Part shown: one piece after another, positions 1-9,557 of the stretch
Numbering within the stretch: the stretch's first letter is position 1
How the letters are laid out: each line of letters opens with the position of its first letter
NCBI RefSeq assembly: GCF_004345645.1
Contig: NZ_SLWS01000002.1
Location: 620,001-684,000, forward strand
Direction of reading: 5' to 3'
Origin: Actinocrispum wychmicini
GTDB lineage: Bacteria > Actinomycetota > Actinomycetes > Mycobacteriales > Pseudonocardiaceae
Length of the DNA: 64,000 nucleotides
Translations under genes and position numbers: made by a program
Notes under the pieces: model-generated
What the model was told of the DNA's origin: nothing
Databases searched by the model: none
What the model saw: the letters and a program-made list of their open reading frames with translations, nothing else

Positions 1-523
1 CCTCGCTGGCCTCACGTTCGTCGTGGTCGTGCGGGTCGCTCACGACCAACCCGGGCGACCACTCCTTGCCCTCGACCGCGCCGGACGACTGTTGCACGGT
101 GTGGTGCAGCTCGTGCCTGAGCGTGGCCTGCCCGGCGGGCGACCCTGGGTCATAGGCGCCGGAGCCGAAGAAGACGTCCTGCCCGGTGGTGAACGCGCGG
201 GCGTTGAGCTCCGACGCGAGGCTCGCGGCCTCGGCGTCGCGGTGCACGACGACGTTGCCGAAGCTCTGCCCCATGTCGGACTCCACGGAGGAGCGCACGT
301 CCGACGGCAGCGAGCCGCCTTTGCCGAGCCGGCTTTGGATCCGTACCGCGAGGTCGTCACCGCCGGGCTCGGCGGCCGGGGCCGAGTCCTCCAGCAGGCG
401 GACCATCATCTGGTTGCCGCCCTGGAACGCGGCGTTCTCCAACGACGTGTCGGCCTGCCGGACCGGCGCCGGCGCTGTGTCGGCGTCGTGTTCCGCACGG
501 CGAGAAGGCTCACGGAAGCTCAC
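1..523 (-). CDS. DUF4157 (eCIS-core domain) protein, C-terminus cut by window edge
   Basis: The minus strand reads through to the left edge (about 174 residues present). The first part is polar and disordered. From about residue 85 it shows the DUF4157 pattern: an SDMGQSFGNVVVH stretch, an ARAFTTGQDVFFGSGAY stretch, then the zinc-metalloprotease-like motif HELHHTVQQ. DUF4157 is found as the eCIS-core domain in proteins linked to extracellular contractile injection systems and as a stand-alone domain in actinomycetes. The GTG at 521-523 is the first in-frame start giving a polar N-terminus; no strong ribosome site is seen, so the start is tentative. Whether injection-system genes follow to the left cannot be told from this window. 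Confidence 0.7.
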   Translation of the reverse strand, partial: MSFREPSRRAEHDADTAPAPVRQADTSLENAAFQGGNQMMVRLLEDSAPAAEPGGDDLAVRIQSRLGKGGSLPSDVRSSVESDMGQSFGNVVVHRDAEAASLASELNARAFTTGQDVFFGSGAYDPGSPAGQATLRHELHHTVQQSSGAVEGKEWSPGLVVSDPHDHDEREASE

Positions 524-589
524 CCCATGAGTATTCGGCAGGTCGGGCCGTGATCACCATCGCCGGACCGGAAAGCCGCCCCAACGGGC

Positions 590-618
590 AGAGGGGGAGG
601 CCGATGGCCTCCCCCTCT
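590..618 (-). terminator. Terminator after the M4 protease gene
   Basis: A perfect 13-bp inverted repeat (AGAGGGGGAGGCC, loop GAT, GGCCTCCCCCTCT) lies 17 bp beyond the stop of the M4 protease gene. It has no T-run, as is common in high-GC actinomycetes. Confidence 0.75.
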
Positions 619-634
619 GTCACTTACGCGCGGA

Positions 635-2923
635 TCAGCTGGCGGTCAGCGCGGTGTCGTCGATGACGAAGGACGTCTGGAGCGACGCGTCCTCGACGGC
701 GTTCCACTTGATGGTGACGGTCTGGCCGGCGAACGAGGAGACGTCGAACGTCTTCTGCACGTAGCCGTTGGCCGCGTTCAAGTTGGAGAAGGTACCCAGG
801 GTCGTGCTGCCGGCGGTGACCGTCAGCTTGTCGAACTGGGTCGTGGTGGTGGTCTCATCGGTGTCGATGTGCAGGAAGAAGGTCAGCGACGCCTTGCAGT
901 TGGCCGGGATGGCCACCGACTGCGACAGCGAGTCGGTGTGGGTCGTCCCGTAACCGTCCAGCCAGGCGTTCTGCGTGCCGCCGTGGGTGGGCTGCTGGCT
1001 GCCGTTGGCGCCGATCACGGCAGGAGTAGCGGTCCATCCGGTGGCACCCGACTCGAAGCCCGGGTTGGTGAACTTCTGGCCGGGGCTGGTGCACTGGCTG
1101 ATCTGGGTGACCGCCCACGTGAACGAGGCTGAACCGGTCTTCTTCGGGTTCGAGCTGTCGCTCACCGTGACGGTCACGTTGGAGTTGCCAATGGTGTTCG
1201 GGGTGCCCGAGATCAGGCCGGACGGGCTGATCGACAGGCCGGCGGGCAGGCCGGACCCGGTCCAGGTGTACGGCGTGGTGCCACCGGTGGCGGTCAGCTG
1301 GAGGTTGACCGGGGTGTTGATGACGGTGGACTGGTTGCCCGGGTTGTTCACGACCGGGTTGCCACCGGTCGGGTTGCAGGTCGGGTCGCCGGGCTGGGCC
1401 GGCACGCTCACCGCGTCCCACGCGGCCTTGACCGTGTTGAACGAGGTGCAGTCGCCCGGGGTGAAGTTCTTGGCGGCCGTCAGCGTCCAGGTCCGGTACA
1501 GCAGGTAGGAGCTGGCGCTGGTCTTCAGCTGCATGGCGGCGTAGAAGATCTTCATCGCGTTCTGCAGGCCGAGGCCGGTGACGGTGCTGCCGTTGCACGT
1601 GGTGCTGGTCGGCTGGCCGTCGGTCGGGTTGGTGCCCTCGGCGACGAGGTAGAACCAGTGGTTGCCCGGGCCGGCCGCGGCGTGCACCTCGGTGCTCGGG
1701 ATCTGGTTGTCGTAGCAGTTCTTGTGGCCCAGGGCGGACGGGTTGAACATGTTGCGGATCGGGCCCTGGCCGACCAGGTTGATCGTCTCGCCGACGAGGT
1801 AGTCGGGGGTGTCGAACCCGGACGGCTCGTTGGCGAAACCTTCGGTGGCCGCGCCGAACACGTCCGCGACGAACTCCTGGGTGCCGTTGCCGGAGATACC
1901 ACCCGGGGTGTGGTCGTCGATGCCGTGGCCGTGCTCGTGGCCGACGACGTCAAGCGAGCTGATCCACTGGTTCTGCTGGTTGTGGCCGATCTGGACCTGG
2001 GTGCCGTCGTAGAAGGCGTTCAGGTCGTTCAGGCCGACCCGGATCGGCCAGCCGCCGCCGTTGCCGTCGAAGCTGTTGCGGTTCAGCCACTGCGCCAGCA
2101 TCTTGTTCTCGACCTGGATGTCGAAGAACGCGTCGGCACAACCGGTTTCCTTGCTGGTGGCGTTGCCGTTGCCGAACGAGTCGGTGCTCTTGGAGAACGT
2201 GGTGTTGTTCGCCGCGTCCTGGCACTGCTCGGTGGGGTGCGCCGGGTCGCGCAGCGAGAAGGTGCTGCCCGACTGGGTGGTGTCGAGGTGCACCGGCTTC
2301 GGGCCGTTCCAGGCCGTGTTGCCGTCACCGTGCATCACGTGTTCCTGGGTCTTGACGACCTGGCCGGTGTTGGCGTCGACGTACACGCTCAGCTTGCTCG
2401 GGCCGTCCGAGTCGCGGCCGGTGGTCCCGACCTCGTAGGCCAGGCGCGGGGTGCCCAGCGCGTACGTGAGCAGCTCGGCGCCGCCGACGCTGTCCACCTT
2501 GCTGGTCTTGCCGGCCTCGGTACGCGCGATGGCCTGCGCCTGTTGCGCGGTCAGTTTCGGCGTGGTGCTGGCCAGGCTGATGGTCTGTTCCTGCGCGACC
2601 GAGGTGGCGACCACCTGGCCGCTCAGGTTGGTGGCGACGACGAAGTCGCCGCCGTAGACGCGCATGCCCTTGTAGGTGCGGTCGTAGGGGACGTACTTCA
2701 TGTTCCCCGTCGAAATCACCGGGTGCTGGACGAACTGGTCGTCATTGCTGGCGTGCAGAGCGGCTTTGTCGGTCGCGACGACAGCGGCCGCGGCATTCAC
2801 GGCCAGGGCGTCCGCGGTCAGCGGAGCGGGGCTTGTCATCGGGGCGGCCGTGGCGGTGCCGGCGATGGCACCGACCACGAGCGAGAAGGCCGCCGTTAAG
2901 ACGGCAGCAGGTCTTACCTTCAT
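635..2923 (-). CDS. Secreted M4-family (thermolysin-like) neutral metalloprotease
   Basis: 762 residues. A Sec signal peptide (about 1-27, ending TATAA) is followed by an FTP/PepSY-type propeptide (about 50-195) and an M4 catalytic domain (about 200-520). The zinc motif HEHGH is at 329-333 and the third zinc ligand Glu is at 350 within QEFVADVFG. The C-terminal part adds an Ig-like putative domain (about 525-605, rich in Thr/Gly/Pro) and a NPGFESG... carbohydrate-binding-like jelly-roll module (about 615-762). The ribosome site AGGAGA is 6 bp before the ATG. The enzyme should be exported as a zymogen and degrade extracellular protein. It is monocistronic, with a hairpin terminator downstream. 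Family assignment is firm; the substrates of the accessory domains are unknown. Confidence 0.95.
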   Translation of the reverse strand: MKVRPAAVLTAAFSLVVGAIAGTATAAPMTSPAPLTADALAVNAAAAVVATDKAALHASNDDQFVQHPVISTGNMKYVPYDRTYKGMRVYGGDFVVATNLSGQVVATSVAQEQTISLASTTPKLTAQQAQAIARTEAGKTSKVDSVGGAELLTYALGTPRLAYEVGTTGRDSDGPSKLSVYVDANTGQVVKTQEHVMHGDGNTAWNGPKPVHLDTTQSGSTFSLRDPAHPTEQCQDAANNTTFSKSTDSFGNGNATSKETGCADAFFDIQVENKMLAQWLNRNSFDGNGGGWPIRVGLNDLNAFYDGTQVQIGHNQQNQWISSLDVVGHEHGHGIDDHTPGGISGNGTQEFVADVFGAATEGFANEPSGFDTPDYLVGETINLVGQGPIRNMFNPSALGHKNCYDNQIPSTEVHAAAGPGNHWFYLVAEGTNPTDGQPTSTTCNGSTVTGLGLQNAMKIFYAAMQLKTSASSYLLYRTWTLTAAKNFTPGDCTSFNTVKAAWDAVSVPAQPGDPTCNPTGGNPVVNNPGNQSTVINTPVNLQLTATGGTTPYTWTGSGLPAGLSISPSGLISGTPNTIGNSNVTVTVSDSSNPKKTGSASFTWAVTQISQCTSPGQKFTNPGFESGATGWTATPAVIGANGSQQPTHGGTQNAWLDGYGTTHTDSLSQSVAIPANCKASLTFFLHIDTDETTTTTQFDKLTVTAGSTTLGTFSNLNAANGYVQKTFDVSSFAGQTVTIKWNAVEDASLQTSFVIDDTALTAS

Positions 2924-3577
2924 GGATCATCTCCTGTTGCAGGGTGGTGCGGACTCCTAGCCCTCGAAAGGAGGCCGCACTCAGGGGAGGTGAAAGCACG
3001 AACGGGATCAGCTTCGTCGCCGGGTCCGAACCAGACAAGTGAACTGGCGCATAAACGTATAACCATATGTCAATCACTTACGATCCGGACATATCCGGCA
3101 CAAAAAGCGACAACCGCCGACAAAACAATGGTGTTCACTGTCCGAAAACCGAACACTGCAACAAACGGGTCACTACTTCCGACGGGTGCCGGTCGAGTTT
3201 CGTCTTTGTTCCCCGCGGCCGATACGGTCAGTATCGGCTGAATCAATTCAACGGCCATTCGGGTAACCATCCGTCTCCCGGTGTCACACATCGGGCCCGG
3301 TAGACGATATGCAGTTCGCCCGCGGCCGGACGGAACACTTGAGACAGTCGCTTTCTTGAATCATTCCGGAAACGCTAAATGGTAAAGACCACCGCTGACC
3401 GGATCATCCATGCCGGGCGACCCAACTGGACTGGCCGACACCCGTCGCCGCCACGCCAGGTCGTGGCACATTTTTCGGCAACAAACGACGGCCGGGTGCC
3501 GCCGGACGGACCGATCCTGGGGGATTCTTGAAACGGTCAGTTGTCTTAGCCGGCGCTTGTCGTCGCGGCCGGCACCC
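2924..3577. other. Intergenic region, no gene seen
   Basis: About 650 bp between the starts/ends of two minus-strand genes. The central part (about 3000-3390) is clearly AT-richer than its surroundings. Short open frames here have poor codon use and no ribosome sites. It should contain the promoter of the M4 protease and the 3' end signals of the UvrA-like gene. One clear palindrome (3218-3238) is listed separately. Confidence 0.6.
3218..3238. repeat. Perfect inverted repeat, possible operator or hairpin
   Basis: GCCGATAC, a 5-bp centre GGTCA, then GTATCGGC form an 8-bp perfect inverted repeat in the AT-rich intergenic stretch about 300 bp upstream of the M4 protease start. It has the size and symmetry of a repressor site, but no adjacent regulator is seen. 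Confidence 0.4.
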
Positions 3578-5839
3578 TCACCCCACGTACTCCCGCAAAT
3601 GCCGCGCGGTCAACGTCTTCCCCTCCGCCACCAGGTCGGCCGGAGTGCCCTCGAACACGATCCGGCCACCGTCGTGGCCGGCGCCCGGCCCCAGGTCGAT
3701 GATCCAGTCCGCGTGCGCCATCACGGCCTGGTGGTGTTCGATCACGATCACCGTGTTGCCCGCGTCGACCAGCCGGTCGAGCAGGGCGAGCAACTGGTCG
3801 ACGTCGGCCAGGTGCAGGCCGGTGGTCGGCTCGTCCAGAACGTACGTCGTGGCCTTGTCCGCCATGTAGATCGCCAGCTTGAGCCGCTGCCGCTCACCGC
3901 CGGACAGGGTGGTCAGCGGCTGGCCGAGGCCCAGGTAGCCGAGGCCGACGTCGGACAGCCGGTCCAGGACGGCCTTGGCCGGGCCGGTCGGGAAGAAGTC
4001 CCGCGCCTCGGCCACCGACATCGCCAGGACTTCACTGATGTCCTTGTCGCGCAGCTTGTACGTCAACACCTTCGGGGTGAACCTCTTGCCCTCGCACTCC
4101 TCACACACGGTCGCCACCCCGGCCATCATCGCCAGGTCGGTGTACACCTGGCCGATGCCCTTGCAGTTCGGGCACGCGCCCTCGGAGTTCGCGCTGAACA
4201 GGGCCGGCTTCACCCCGTTGGCCTTGGCGAACGCGGTCCGGATCGGGTCGAGCAGGCCGGTGTACGTTGCCGGGTTGCTCCGTCGCGACCCCCGGATCGG
4301 CGACTGGTCGGCCACGCTCACACCGTCTCTTGTGGACACCGAGCCGTGGATGAGCGAGCTCTTGCCCGACCCGGCCACCCCGGTGACCACGGTCAACACC
4401 CCCAGCGGGATGTCGACGTCGACGTCCCGCAGGTTGTGCAGGGACGCGCCGGTGACCGACAGGTGTCCGGTGGCCGACCGGACAGCGGGCTTCAGCGTGG
4501 CGCGGTGGCCCAGATACCGGCCGGTCAACGTGTCCGAGGCGCGCAGCCCGGACAGTGGACCGGAGTAACAGATCCGACCGCCGGCCACACCCGCGCCCGG
4601 CCCCAGATCCACCACGTGGTCGGCGATCTCGATGGTTTCCGGCTTGTGCTCCACCACGAGCACGGTGTTCCCCTTGTCCCGCAACCGGACCAGCAGGTCG
4701 TTCATGCGCTGGATGTCGTGCGGGTGCAGGCCGATGGTCGGCTCGTCGAACACGTACGTCACGTCGGTGAGCGGCGACCCCAGGTGCCGCACCATCTTCA
4801 CCCGCTGCGCCTCGCCGCCGGACAACGTGGCCGACTCCCGGTCCAGGCTCAGATACCCGAGGCCGATCTCCACCAACGAGTCCAGGGTCTCCCGCAGGGT
4901 GGTCAGCAGCGGCGCCACGGACGGGTCGGTCATTTCATGAATCACCGCGGCCAGCTCGTTGATCTGCATGGCCGAGCACTCCGCGATGTTGCGGCCGTCG
5001 ATCCGGGACGCCAGGGCGGCCTGGTTGAGCCGCGCCCCGCCGCACTCCGGGCACTGGGCGAACGTCACCGCCCGGTCGACGAAGTCCCGGATCGCCCCCT
5101 TCAACGACTCGCGGTCCTTGGCCAGGTAGATCCGCTGGACCTTGGGCACCAGCCCCTCGTAGCTCAGGGTGGACTTGCCGACCTTGACCTTGGTCGGCGC
5201 CTTGTACATCAGGTCGTCCCACTGCCGCGGGGTGTAGTCCGCCAGCTTCATGTCCGGGTCGACGAACCCCGAGTGGATGTAGGTCTGCATGTACCAGGCG
5301 TCGACGTTGAAGCCCGGCACGGTCACCGCGCCCTCGTTCAGCGACTTCGCCACGTCGACCAGCTGGCTCACGTCGAACGTGTTGGTCCGACCCAGTCCCT
5401 CGCACTTCGGGCACATGCCGTCGGGCTGGTTGAAGCTGAACGCGGTGGACGTGCCGGCGTGCGGCTGCCCCAGCCGGCTGAACACGATCCGCAGCATCGT
5501 GTACGCGTCGGTCGCGGTGCCGACGGTCGACCGGGAGTTCGCGCCCATCCGCTCCTGGTCGACGATGATCGCCGCGCTCAGGTTGTGCAGCGCGTCCACG
5601 TCCGGCCGGGCCAGGTTCGGCATGAACGACTGCAGGAACGCGCTGTACGTCTCGTTGATCAGGCGCTGCGACTCGGCCGCGATCGTGCCGAACACCAGCG
5701 ACGACTTGCCGGAGCCGGACACCCCGGTGAACACCGTCAGCCTGCGCTTGGGGACGTCGACCGAGACGCCGGTCAGGTTGTTCTCCCGCGCGCCGCGGAC
5801 CTGAATCACGCCGTGACTGTCCGCGATATGATCCCCCAT
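3578..5839 (-). CDS. UvrA-like ABC-ATPase (UvrA2/DrrC type), likely drug resistance
   Basis: 753 residues, shorter than the about 950 of housekeeping UvrA. Two ABC modules are present, each with Walker A (GVSGSGKSS near residue 40; GVAGSGKSS near 490), an ABC signature (LSGGEAQR; LSGGERQR) and Walker B (VFDEPT; VLDEPT). Zinc-finger CxxC pairs (CPKC, CPEC, CPNC, CEEC) are kept. The missing length fits loss of the UvrB-interaction region, as in the UvrA2/DrrC group found in antibiotic producers and linked to resistance to DNA-binding drugs. It is divergent from a TetR repressor with a shared operator-like palindrome, which supports an inducible resistance role (inference). Confidence 0.88.
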   Translation of the reverse strand: MGDHIADSHGVIQVRGARENNLTGVSVDVPKRRLTVFTGVSGSGKSSLVFGTIAAESQRLINETYSAFLQSFMPNLARPDVDALHNLSAAIIVDQERMGANSRSTVGTATDAYTMLRIVFSRLGQPHAGTSTAFSFNQPDGMCPKCEGLGRTNTFDVSQLVDVAKSLNEGAVTVPGFNVDAWYMQTYIHSGFVDPDMKLADYTPRQWDDLMYKAPTKVKVGKSTLSYEGLVPKVQRIYLAKDRESLKGAIRDFVDRAVTFAQCPECGGARLNQAALASRIDGRNIAECSAMQINELAAVIHEMTDPSVAPLLTTLRETLDSLVEIGLGYLSLDRESATLSGGEAQRVKMVRHLGSPLTDVTYVFDEPTIGLHPHDIQRMNDLLVRLRDKGNTVLVVEHKPETIEIADHVVDLGPGAGVAGGRICYSGPLSGLRASDTLTGRYLGHRATLKPAVRSATGHLSVTGASLHNLRDVDVDIPLGVLTVVTGVAGSGKSSLIHGSVSTRDGVSVADQSPIRGSRRSNPATYTGLLDPIRTAFAKANGVKPALFSANSEGACPNCKGIGQVYTDLAMMAGVATVCEECEGKRFTPKVLTYKLRDKDISEVLAMSVAEARDFFPTGPAKAVLDRLSDVGLGYLGLGQPLTTLSGGERQRLKLAIYMADKATTYVLDEPTTGLHLADVDQLLALLDRLVDAGNTVIVIEHHQAVMAHADWIIDLGPGAGHDGGRIVFEGTPADLVAEGKTLTARHLREYVG

Positions 5840-5913
5840 ACCAGCCTTCCTAATACTTTATGGTGTATAGAGTTGGCTAGCACAAGGTACGTGAAACGCC
5901 AGGAGGCGGCAAG
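5840..5913. promoter_or_regulatory. Divergent promoter region with TetR-type operator candidate
   Basis: The 74 bp between the UvrA-like gene and the TetR gene hold an imperfect palindrome, ACTTTATGGTGTATAGAGT at 5855-5873 (half sites ACTTTAT / ATAGAGT, one mismatch in seven), in a locally AT-rich patch. The position suits autoregulation and control of the divergent gene. Confidence 0.5.
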
Positions 5914-6705
5914 GTGGTCGTGTTCGCCGGCCAGGGCGACGCCCGTCGGTCGATGGCGCTGCTGTGGCGCAAGCAGTTGCCCCCGGACGCCCGGCCGGGC
6001 CCAAAACCAGGGCTGGACCTGCGGACCATCGTCGCCACGGCGATCGAGATCGCGGACGCGGACGGGATGTCCGCGCTGTCCATGCGCGCGGTCGGCGAAC
6101 GTCTCGGCCGGACCGCGATGGCGATTTACACGTACGTGCCGAGCAAAAGCGAACTGGTCGACCTGATGTACGACTCGGCGCTGGCCGAAAAACCCACCGA
6201 ATACCCACTCGAGGGCGGCTGGCGGCCGGCGCTGACCCAATGGTGTCGCGACTCCTGGGATTTCTACGCGCGGCACCCGTGGATACTTCAGGTGTCGCAG
6301 GCGCGGCCGGTGCTCGGCCCGAACGAGCACGTGAGCCTGGAGACCCTGATGCGAATCCTGGTCACCACGGGCCTGCCCGCGGTTGAGGTCCGCCGGCTCG
6401 GCGAAATGCTCCTGCATCACCTCCGCGGCATCGCGCAAGCGTTTGCGGAGACCAGGCAGGCGGCCAAGGCGACCGGCATGTCCGACGACGAGTGGTGGTA
6501 CGCGCGTTCGTCGCAGCTCGACGAGCTCGCCCCGGACTTCGCCGAGCGCTTCCCGACGCTCACCCGGCTGGAAGCGGAGGGCGCGTACCGCGCGGCCGAC
6601 GAAACCAAGCCCTACCTGGAACAACTCGCCCTTGAAACGTTCGAGACGGGCCTGCGGGTGGTGCTGGACGGGATCGAGAAAGCCGCCGAACAACCCTCCT
6701 TCTGA
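5914..6705 (+). CDS. TetR/AcrR-family regulator with Tet-repressor-type C-terminal domain
   Basis: 263 residues. An N-terminal helix-turn-helix (about 45-95, AVGERLGRTAMAIYTYVPSK) is preceded by a basic linker and followed by an all-helical domain resembling TetR_C (PF02909), a class often paired with efflux or drug-modifying genes. GTG at 5914 is chosen because AGGAGG lies 7 bp upstream; an ATG at 5953 would also keep the HTH. It is divergent from the UvrA-like ABC gene, so it probably represses that gene in the absence of an unknown ligand. Confidence 0.88.
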   Translation: MVVFAGQGDARRSMALLWRKQLPPDARPGPKPGLDLRTIVATAIEIADADGMSALSMRAVGERLGRTAMAIYTYVPSKSELVDLMYDSALAEKPTEYPLEGGWRPALTQWCRDSWDFYARHPWILQVSQARPVLGPNEHVSLETLMRILVTTGLPAVEVRRLGEMLLHHLRGIAQAFAETRQAAKATGMSDDEWWYARSSQLDELAPDFAERFPTLTRLEAEGAYRAADETKPYLEQLALETFETGLRVVLDGIEKAAEQPSF

Positions 6706-6791
6706 CCCTAGCTTTGCGCACAACTGTCCGTAAGATGCGTAAACTGTGCAGCTTTGATCAGCACCCTGCACCTCAACGCTGAGGAGACGGC

Positions 6792-9524
6792 ATGCGCCGA
6801 GCACGGTCGTTGGCACTACTCACAGCTTTGGTGTTCGCCCTGCTCCCTGTCCTGCCGGCGGGCGCGGCCACCATCGGCAACCTCACCGGGTTCACCGGAT
6901 CCGGCGCCGCGTACACGGTCACCGCGGGCCAGGCCAAGGTTCGGGTGACCTTCGCCAGGGCGGACATCTTCCGGCTGTGGCTGGCCCCGACCGGCTCGTT
7001 CACCGACCCGGCCGCCGGCAAGCTGACCCCGAAGACCGACTTCGGGCCGGTCACCACGACGTCGACCGACGCGGGCACGTACTACAAGATCGCCACGAAC
7101 GCGCTGACCCTGCGCGTGTACAAGACACCGCTGCGGTTCGAGCTGTACCGCGCGGACAACGCGACCGTGGTCTGGAAAGAGGCCAGCGGCTTGAGCTGGA
7201 CCGGCTCGCAGGCGACGCAGCAGCTCACGCGCGGCACGGATGAGCAGTTCTACGGCACCGGCCTACGCCTGGGCGAGTGGGCGTTGCGGGACAAGAGCGT
7301 GCCGATCGCGATCGACAACAAGTGGCAGGAGAACACCAACGCCAGCCCGGCGCCGTTCTACCTGTCCACCGCCGGGTACGGCGTCATGCGCAACACGTGG
7401 GCGACCGGCCAGTACGACTTCATGTCCACTGTGTCCACCCGGCACAACGAGAACCGGTTCGACGCCTACTACTTCGTCGGCAACTCGCTCAAGGACGTGC
7501 TCGGCGGCTACACCGACGTGTCCGGAAAGCCGTTCCTGGCCCCGATCTGGGGACTGGAACTGGGCAACGCGGACTGCTTCAACGCGTCCAACCCGGACTA
7601 CACCGGCGACCATAACCGGCAACGCCACCAGACCACGCCGGACGTGGCCGGCTACGCGACCGACGCCCGTGCCGCGGACATGCCGTCCGGTTGGTTCCTC
7701 CCCAACGACGGATACGGTTGCGGATACACGGACTTGCCAAACGTCGTGTCCAACCTGAAGGACCGCGGCTTCCACACCGGCCTCTGGACGCAGAAGTCGC
7801 TGTCCAACATCGCGTGGGAAGTGGGCACCGCGGGCACCCGGGCGGTGAAGACCGACGTGGCCTGGGTCGGCGGCGGCTACCAGACCGCGTTCGACGGCGT
7901 CCAGTCGGCGGTGAACGGCATCGAGGGCAACTCCGACGCACGGCGGTTCGTGTGGACGGTCGACGGCTGGTCCGGCACCCAACGAAACGCGGTCGTGTGG
8001 ACCGGTGACACGCACGGCACGTGGGACGACATGCGGTGGACGGTGCCGGCGATCGCGGGCGCCGGGTTCTCCGGCCTGAACTACGCGTCCGGCGACGTGG
8101 ACGGGATCTACGCGGGGTCGCCCCAGACCTATGTCCGTGACCTGCAATGGAAGTCGTTCACGCCGTCGTTCATGACCATGTCCGGCTGGGGCGCGACCAA
8201 CCCACAGGCCGGCTACAACGACAAGCAGCCATGGCGGTTCGCCGAGCCGTATCTGTCTGTTAACCGCAAGTACCTCAAGCTGAAGATGCGGCTGACACCT
8301 TACTTCTACACGCTGGCCCGGAACGCGACGGACACCGGTGTGCCGACCGTGCGCGCCATGGCCTTGGAGTTCCAGAATGACGCGACCGCCCGCGGCAACG
8401 ACACGTCCGGCCAGTTCATGGCGGGCGACTCGTTCTTGGTGGCGCCGGTCGTGTCGGACACGACCACCCGGGACCGGATCTACCTGCCCGCCGGCACCTG
8501 GACGGACTACTGGACGGGCCAGGTCCACCGCGGCCCCGGCTGGCTGGACGGCTACCACGCGCCGCTGGACACGTTGCCGCTCTTCGTCCGCGGCGGCTCG
8601 ATCATCCCGATGTGGCCGCAGATGAACTACAGCGGCGAGAAGCCGGCCACCCCGATCACGTACGACATCTACCCGTCCGGCAACTCGACGTACTCGTTGT
8701 ACGAGGACGACGGCCTCACCCGTGCGTACCAGAACGGCGCGTCCGCCCGGCAGAAGGTCGACGTCACCGCCCCTGCCAGCGGTGCCTCGGGCGACGTCCG
8801 GGTGAGCGTCGGCGCGCTGACCGGTTCCTACAACGGCGAACTCACCAGCCGCGGCTACGAGTTCTCCTTGCACACCAGCGCCCCGAACGCGGTCACCCTG
8901 GACGGCACGGCGTTGACACAGTACTCAAGCCAATCCGCCTTTGACGCCGCCACTTCCGGCTGGTTCTTCGACGGGAACACGCTGCACGCCAAGACAGGGA
9001 CGAAGTCGACCGGCTTCACGTTGGTGGCCAGCGGTGTCAGTGTGCCGAACGGGTCGCCGGTGACCGGATCGCCGACCATCCCGAAGACCGGCTGGACAGT
9101 GTCCGCAGTGGACAGTCAGGAGACGTCGTCGGAGAACGGCGCCGCGGCCAACGCGATCGACGGCGACCCGGCGACCCTGTGGCACACCCAGTGGTCCGGC
9201 ACCCCGGCGCCACTCCCCCACCAGATCACGATCGACACGCACGGCACGTACCCGGTCAACGGGCTCTCCTACCTGCCCAGGCAGGACGGCGGCACCAACG
9301 GCCGGATCGGCAGGTACGAGGTGTACGTCTCGGCGGACAACGTGAACTGGGGCCCGGCCGTGGCCACCGGCGAATGGGCCGACACAGTCACCGAGAAACG
9401 CGTGTCCTTCCCTGCCAAGACCGGTAGATACCTTCGGCTGCGAGCCTTGTCCGAAGCAGGCGACAGCGGCCCATGGACCTCGGCGGCTGAGATCGGCGCG
9501 ACCCAGACCACGGGAGGAAGTTGA
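6792..9524 (+). CDS. Secreted glycoside hydrolase family 31 enzyme with discoidin-like C-terminus
   Basis: 910 residues. Signal peptide about 1-26 (ends PAGAA). A GH31 N-terminal beta domain (about 30-240) is followed by the TIM barrel (about 245-580). The likely nucleophile is Asp355 in the KTDVAWVGGGY segment and the likely acid/base is Asp406 in WTGDTHGTW. Then come the GH31 C-terminal beta domain and a DUF5110-like segment. The last about 140 residues form an F5/8-type (discoidin) carbohydrate-binding module (SSENGAAANAIDGDPATLWHT pattern). GH31 members cleave alpha-glucosides or alpha-xylosides, and some act as transglucosylases; the exact substrate cannot be read off. Ribosome site GAGGAG precedes the ATG. 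A phospholipase C gene follows 33 bp downstream, suggesting co-transcription. Confidence 0.88.
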   Translation: MRRARSLALLTALVFALLPVLPAGAATIGNLTGFTGSGAAYTVTAGQAKVRVTFARADIFRLWLAPTGSFTDPAAGKLTPKTDFGPVTTTSTDAGTYYKIATNALTLRVYKTPLRFELYRADNATVVWKEASGLSWTGSQATQQLTRGTDEQFYGTGLRLGEWALRDKSVPIAIDNKWQENTNASPAPFYLSTAGYGVMRNTWATGQYDFMSTVSTRHNENRFDAYYFVGNSLKDVLGGYTDVSGKPFLAPIWGLELGNADCFNASNPDYTGDHNRQRHQTTPDVAGYATDARAADMPSGWFLPNDGYGCGYTDLPNVVSNLKDRGFHTGLWTQKSLSNIAWEVGTAGTRAVKTDVAWVGGGYQTAFDGVQSAVNGIEGNSDARRFVWTVDGWSGTQRNAVVWTGDTHGTWDDMRWTVPAIAGAGFSGLNYASGDVDGIYAGSPQTYVRDLQWKSFTPSFMTMSGWGATNPQAGYNDKQPWRFAEPYLSVNRKYLKLKMRLTPYFYTLARNATDTGVPTVRAMALEFQNDATARGNDTSGQFMAGDSFLVAPVVSDTTTRDRIYLPAGTWTDYWTGQVHRGPGWLDGYHAPLDTLPLFVRGGSIIPMWPQMNYSGEKPATPITYDIYPSGNSTYSLYEDDGLTRAYQNGASARQKVDVTAPASGASGDVRVSVGALTGSYNGELTSRGYEFSLHTSAPNAVTLDGTALTQYSSQSAFDAATSGWFFDGNTLHAKTGTKSTGFTLVASGVSVPNGSPVTGSPTIPKTGWTVSAVDSQETSSENGAAANAIDGDPATLWHTQWSGTPAPLPHQITIDTHGTYPVNGLSYLPRQDGGTNGRIGRYEVYVSADNVNWGPAVATGEWADTVTEKRVSFPAKTGRYLRLRALSEAGDSGPWTSAAEIGATQTTGGS

Positions 9525-9557
9525 CCATGCGAGGGTTCGCACAGGCGGGGGCTGACT

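Noticed and set aside
3410..6166. 918-codon open frame on the plus strand
   Set aside because: It is antisense to the UvrA-like gene, rich in Arg/His/Gly/Val with no domain; a typical high-GC shadow frame.
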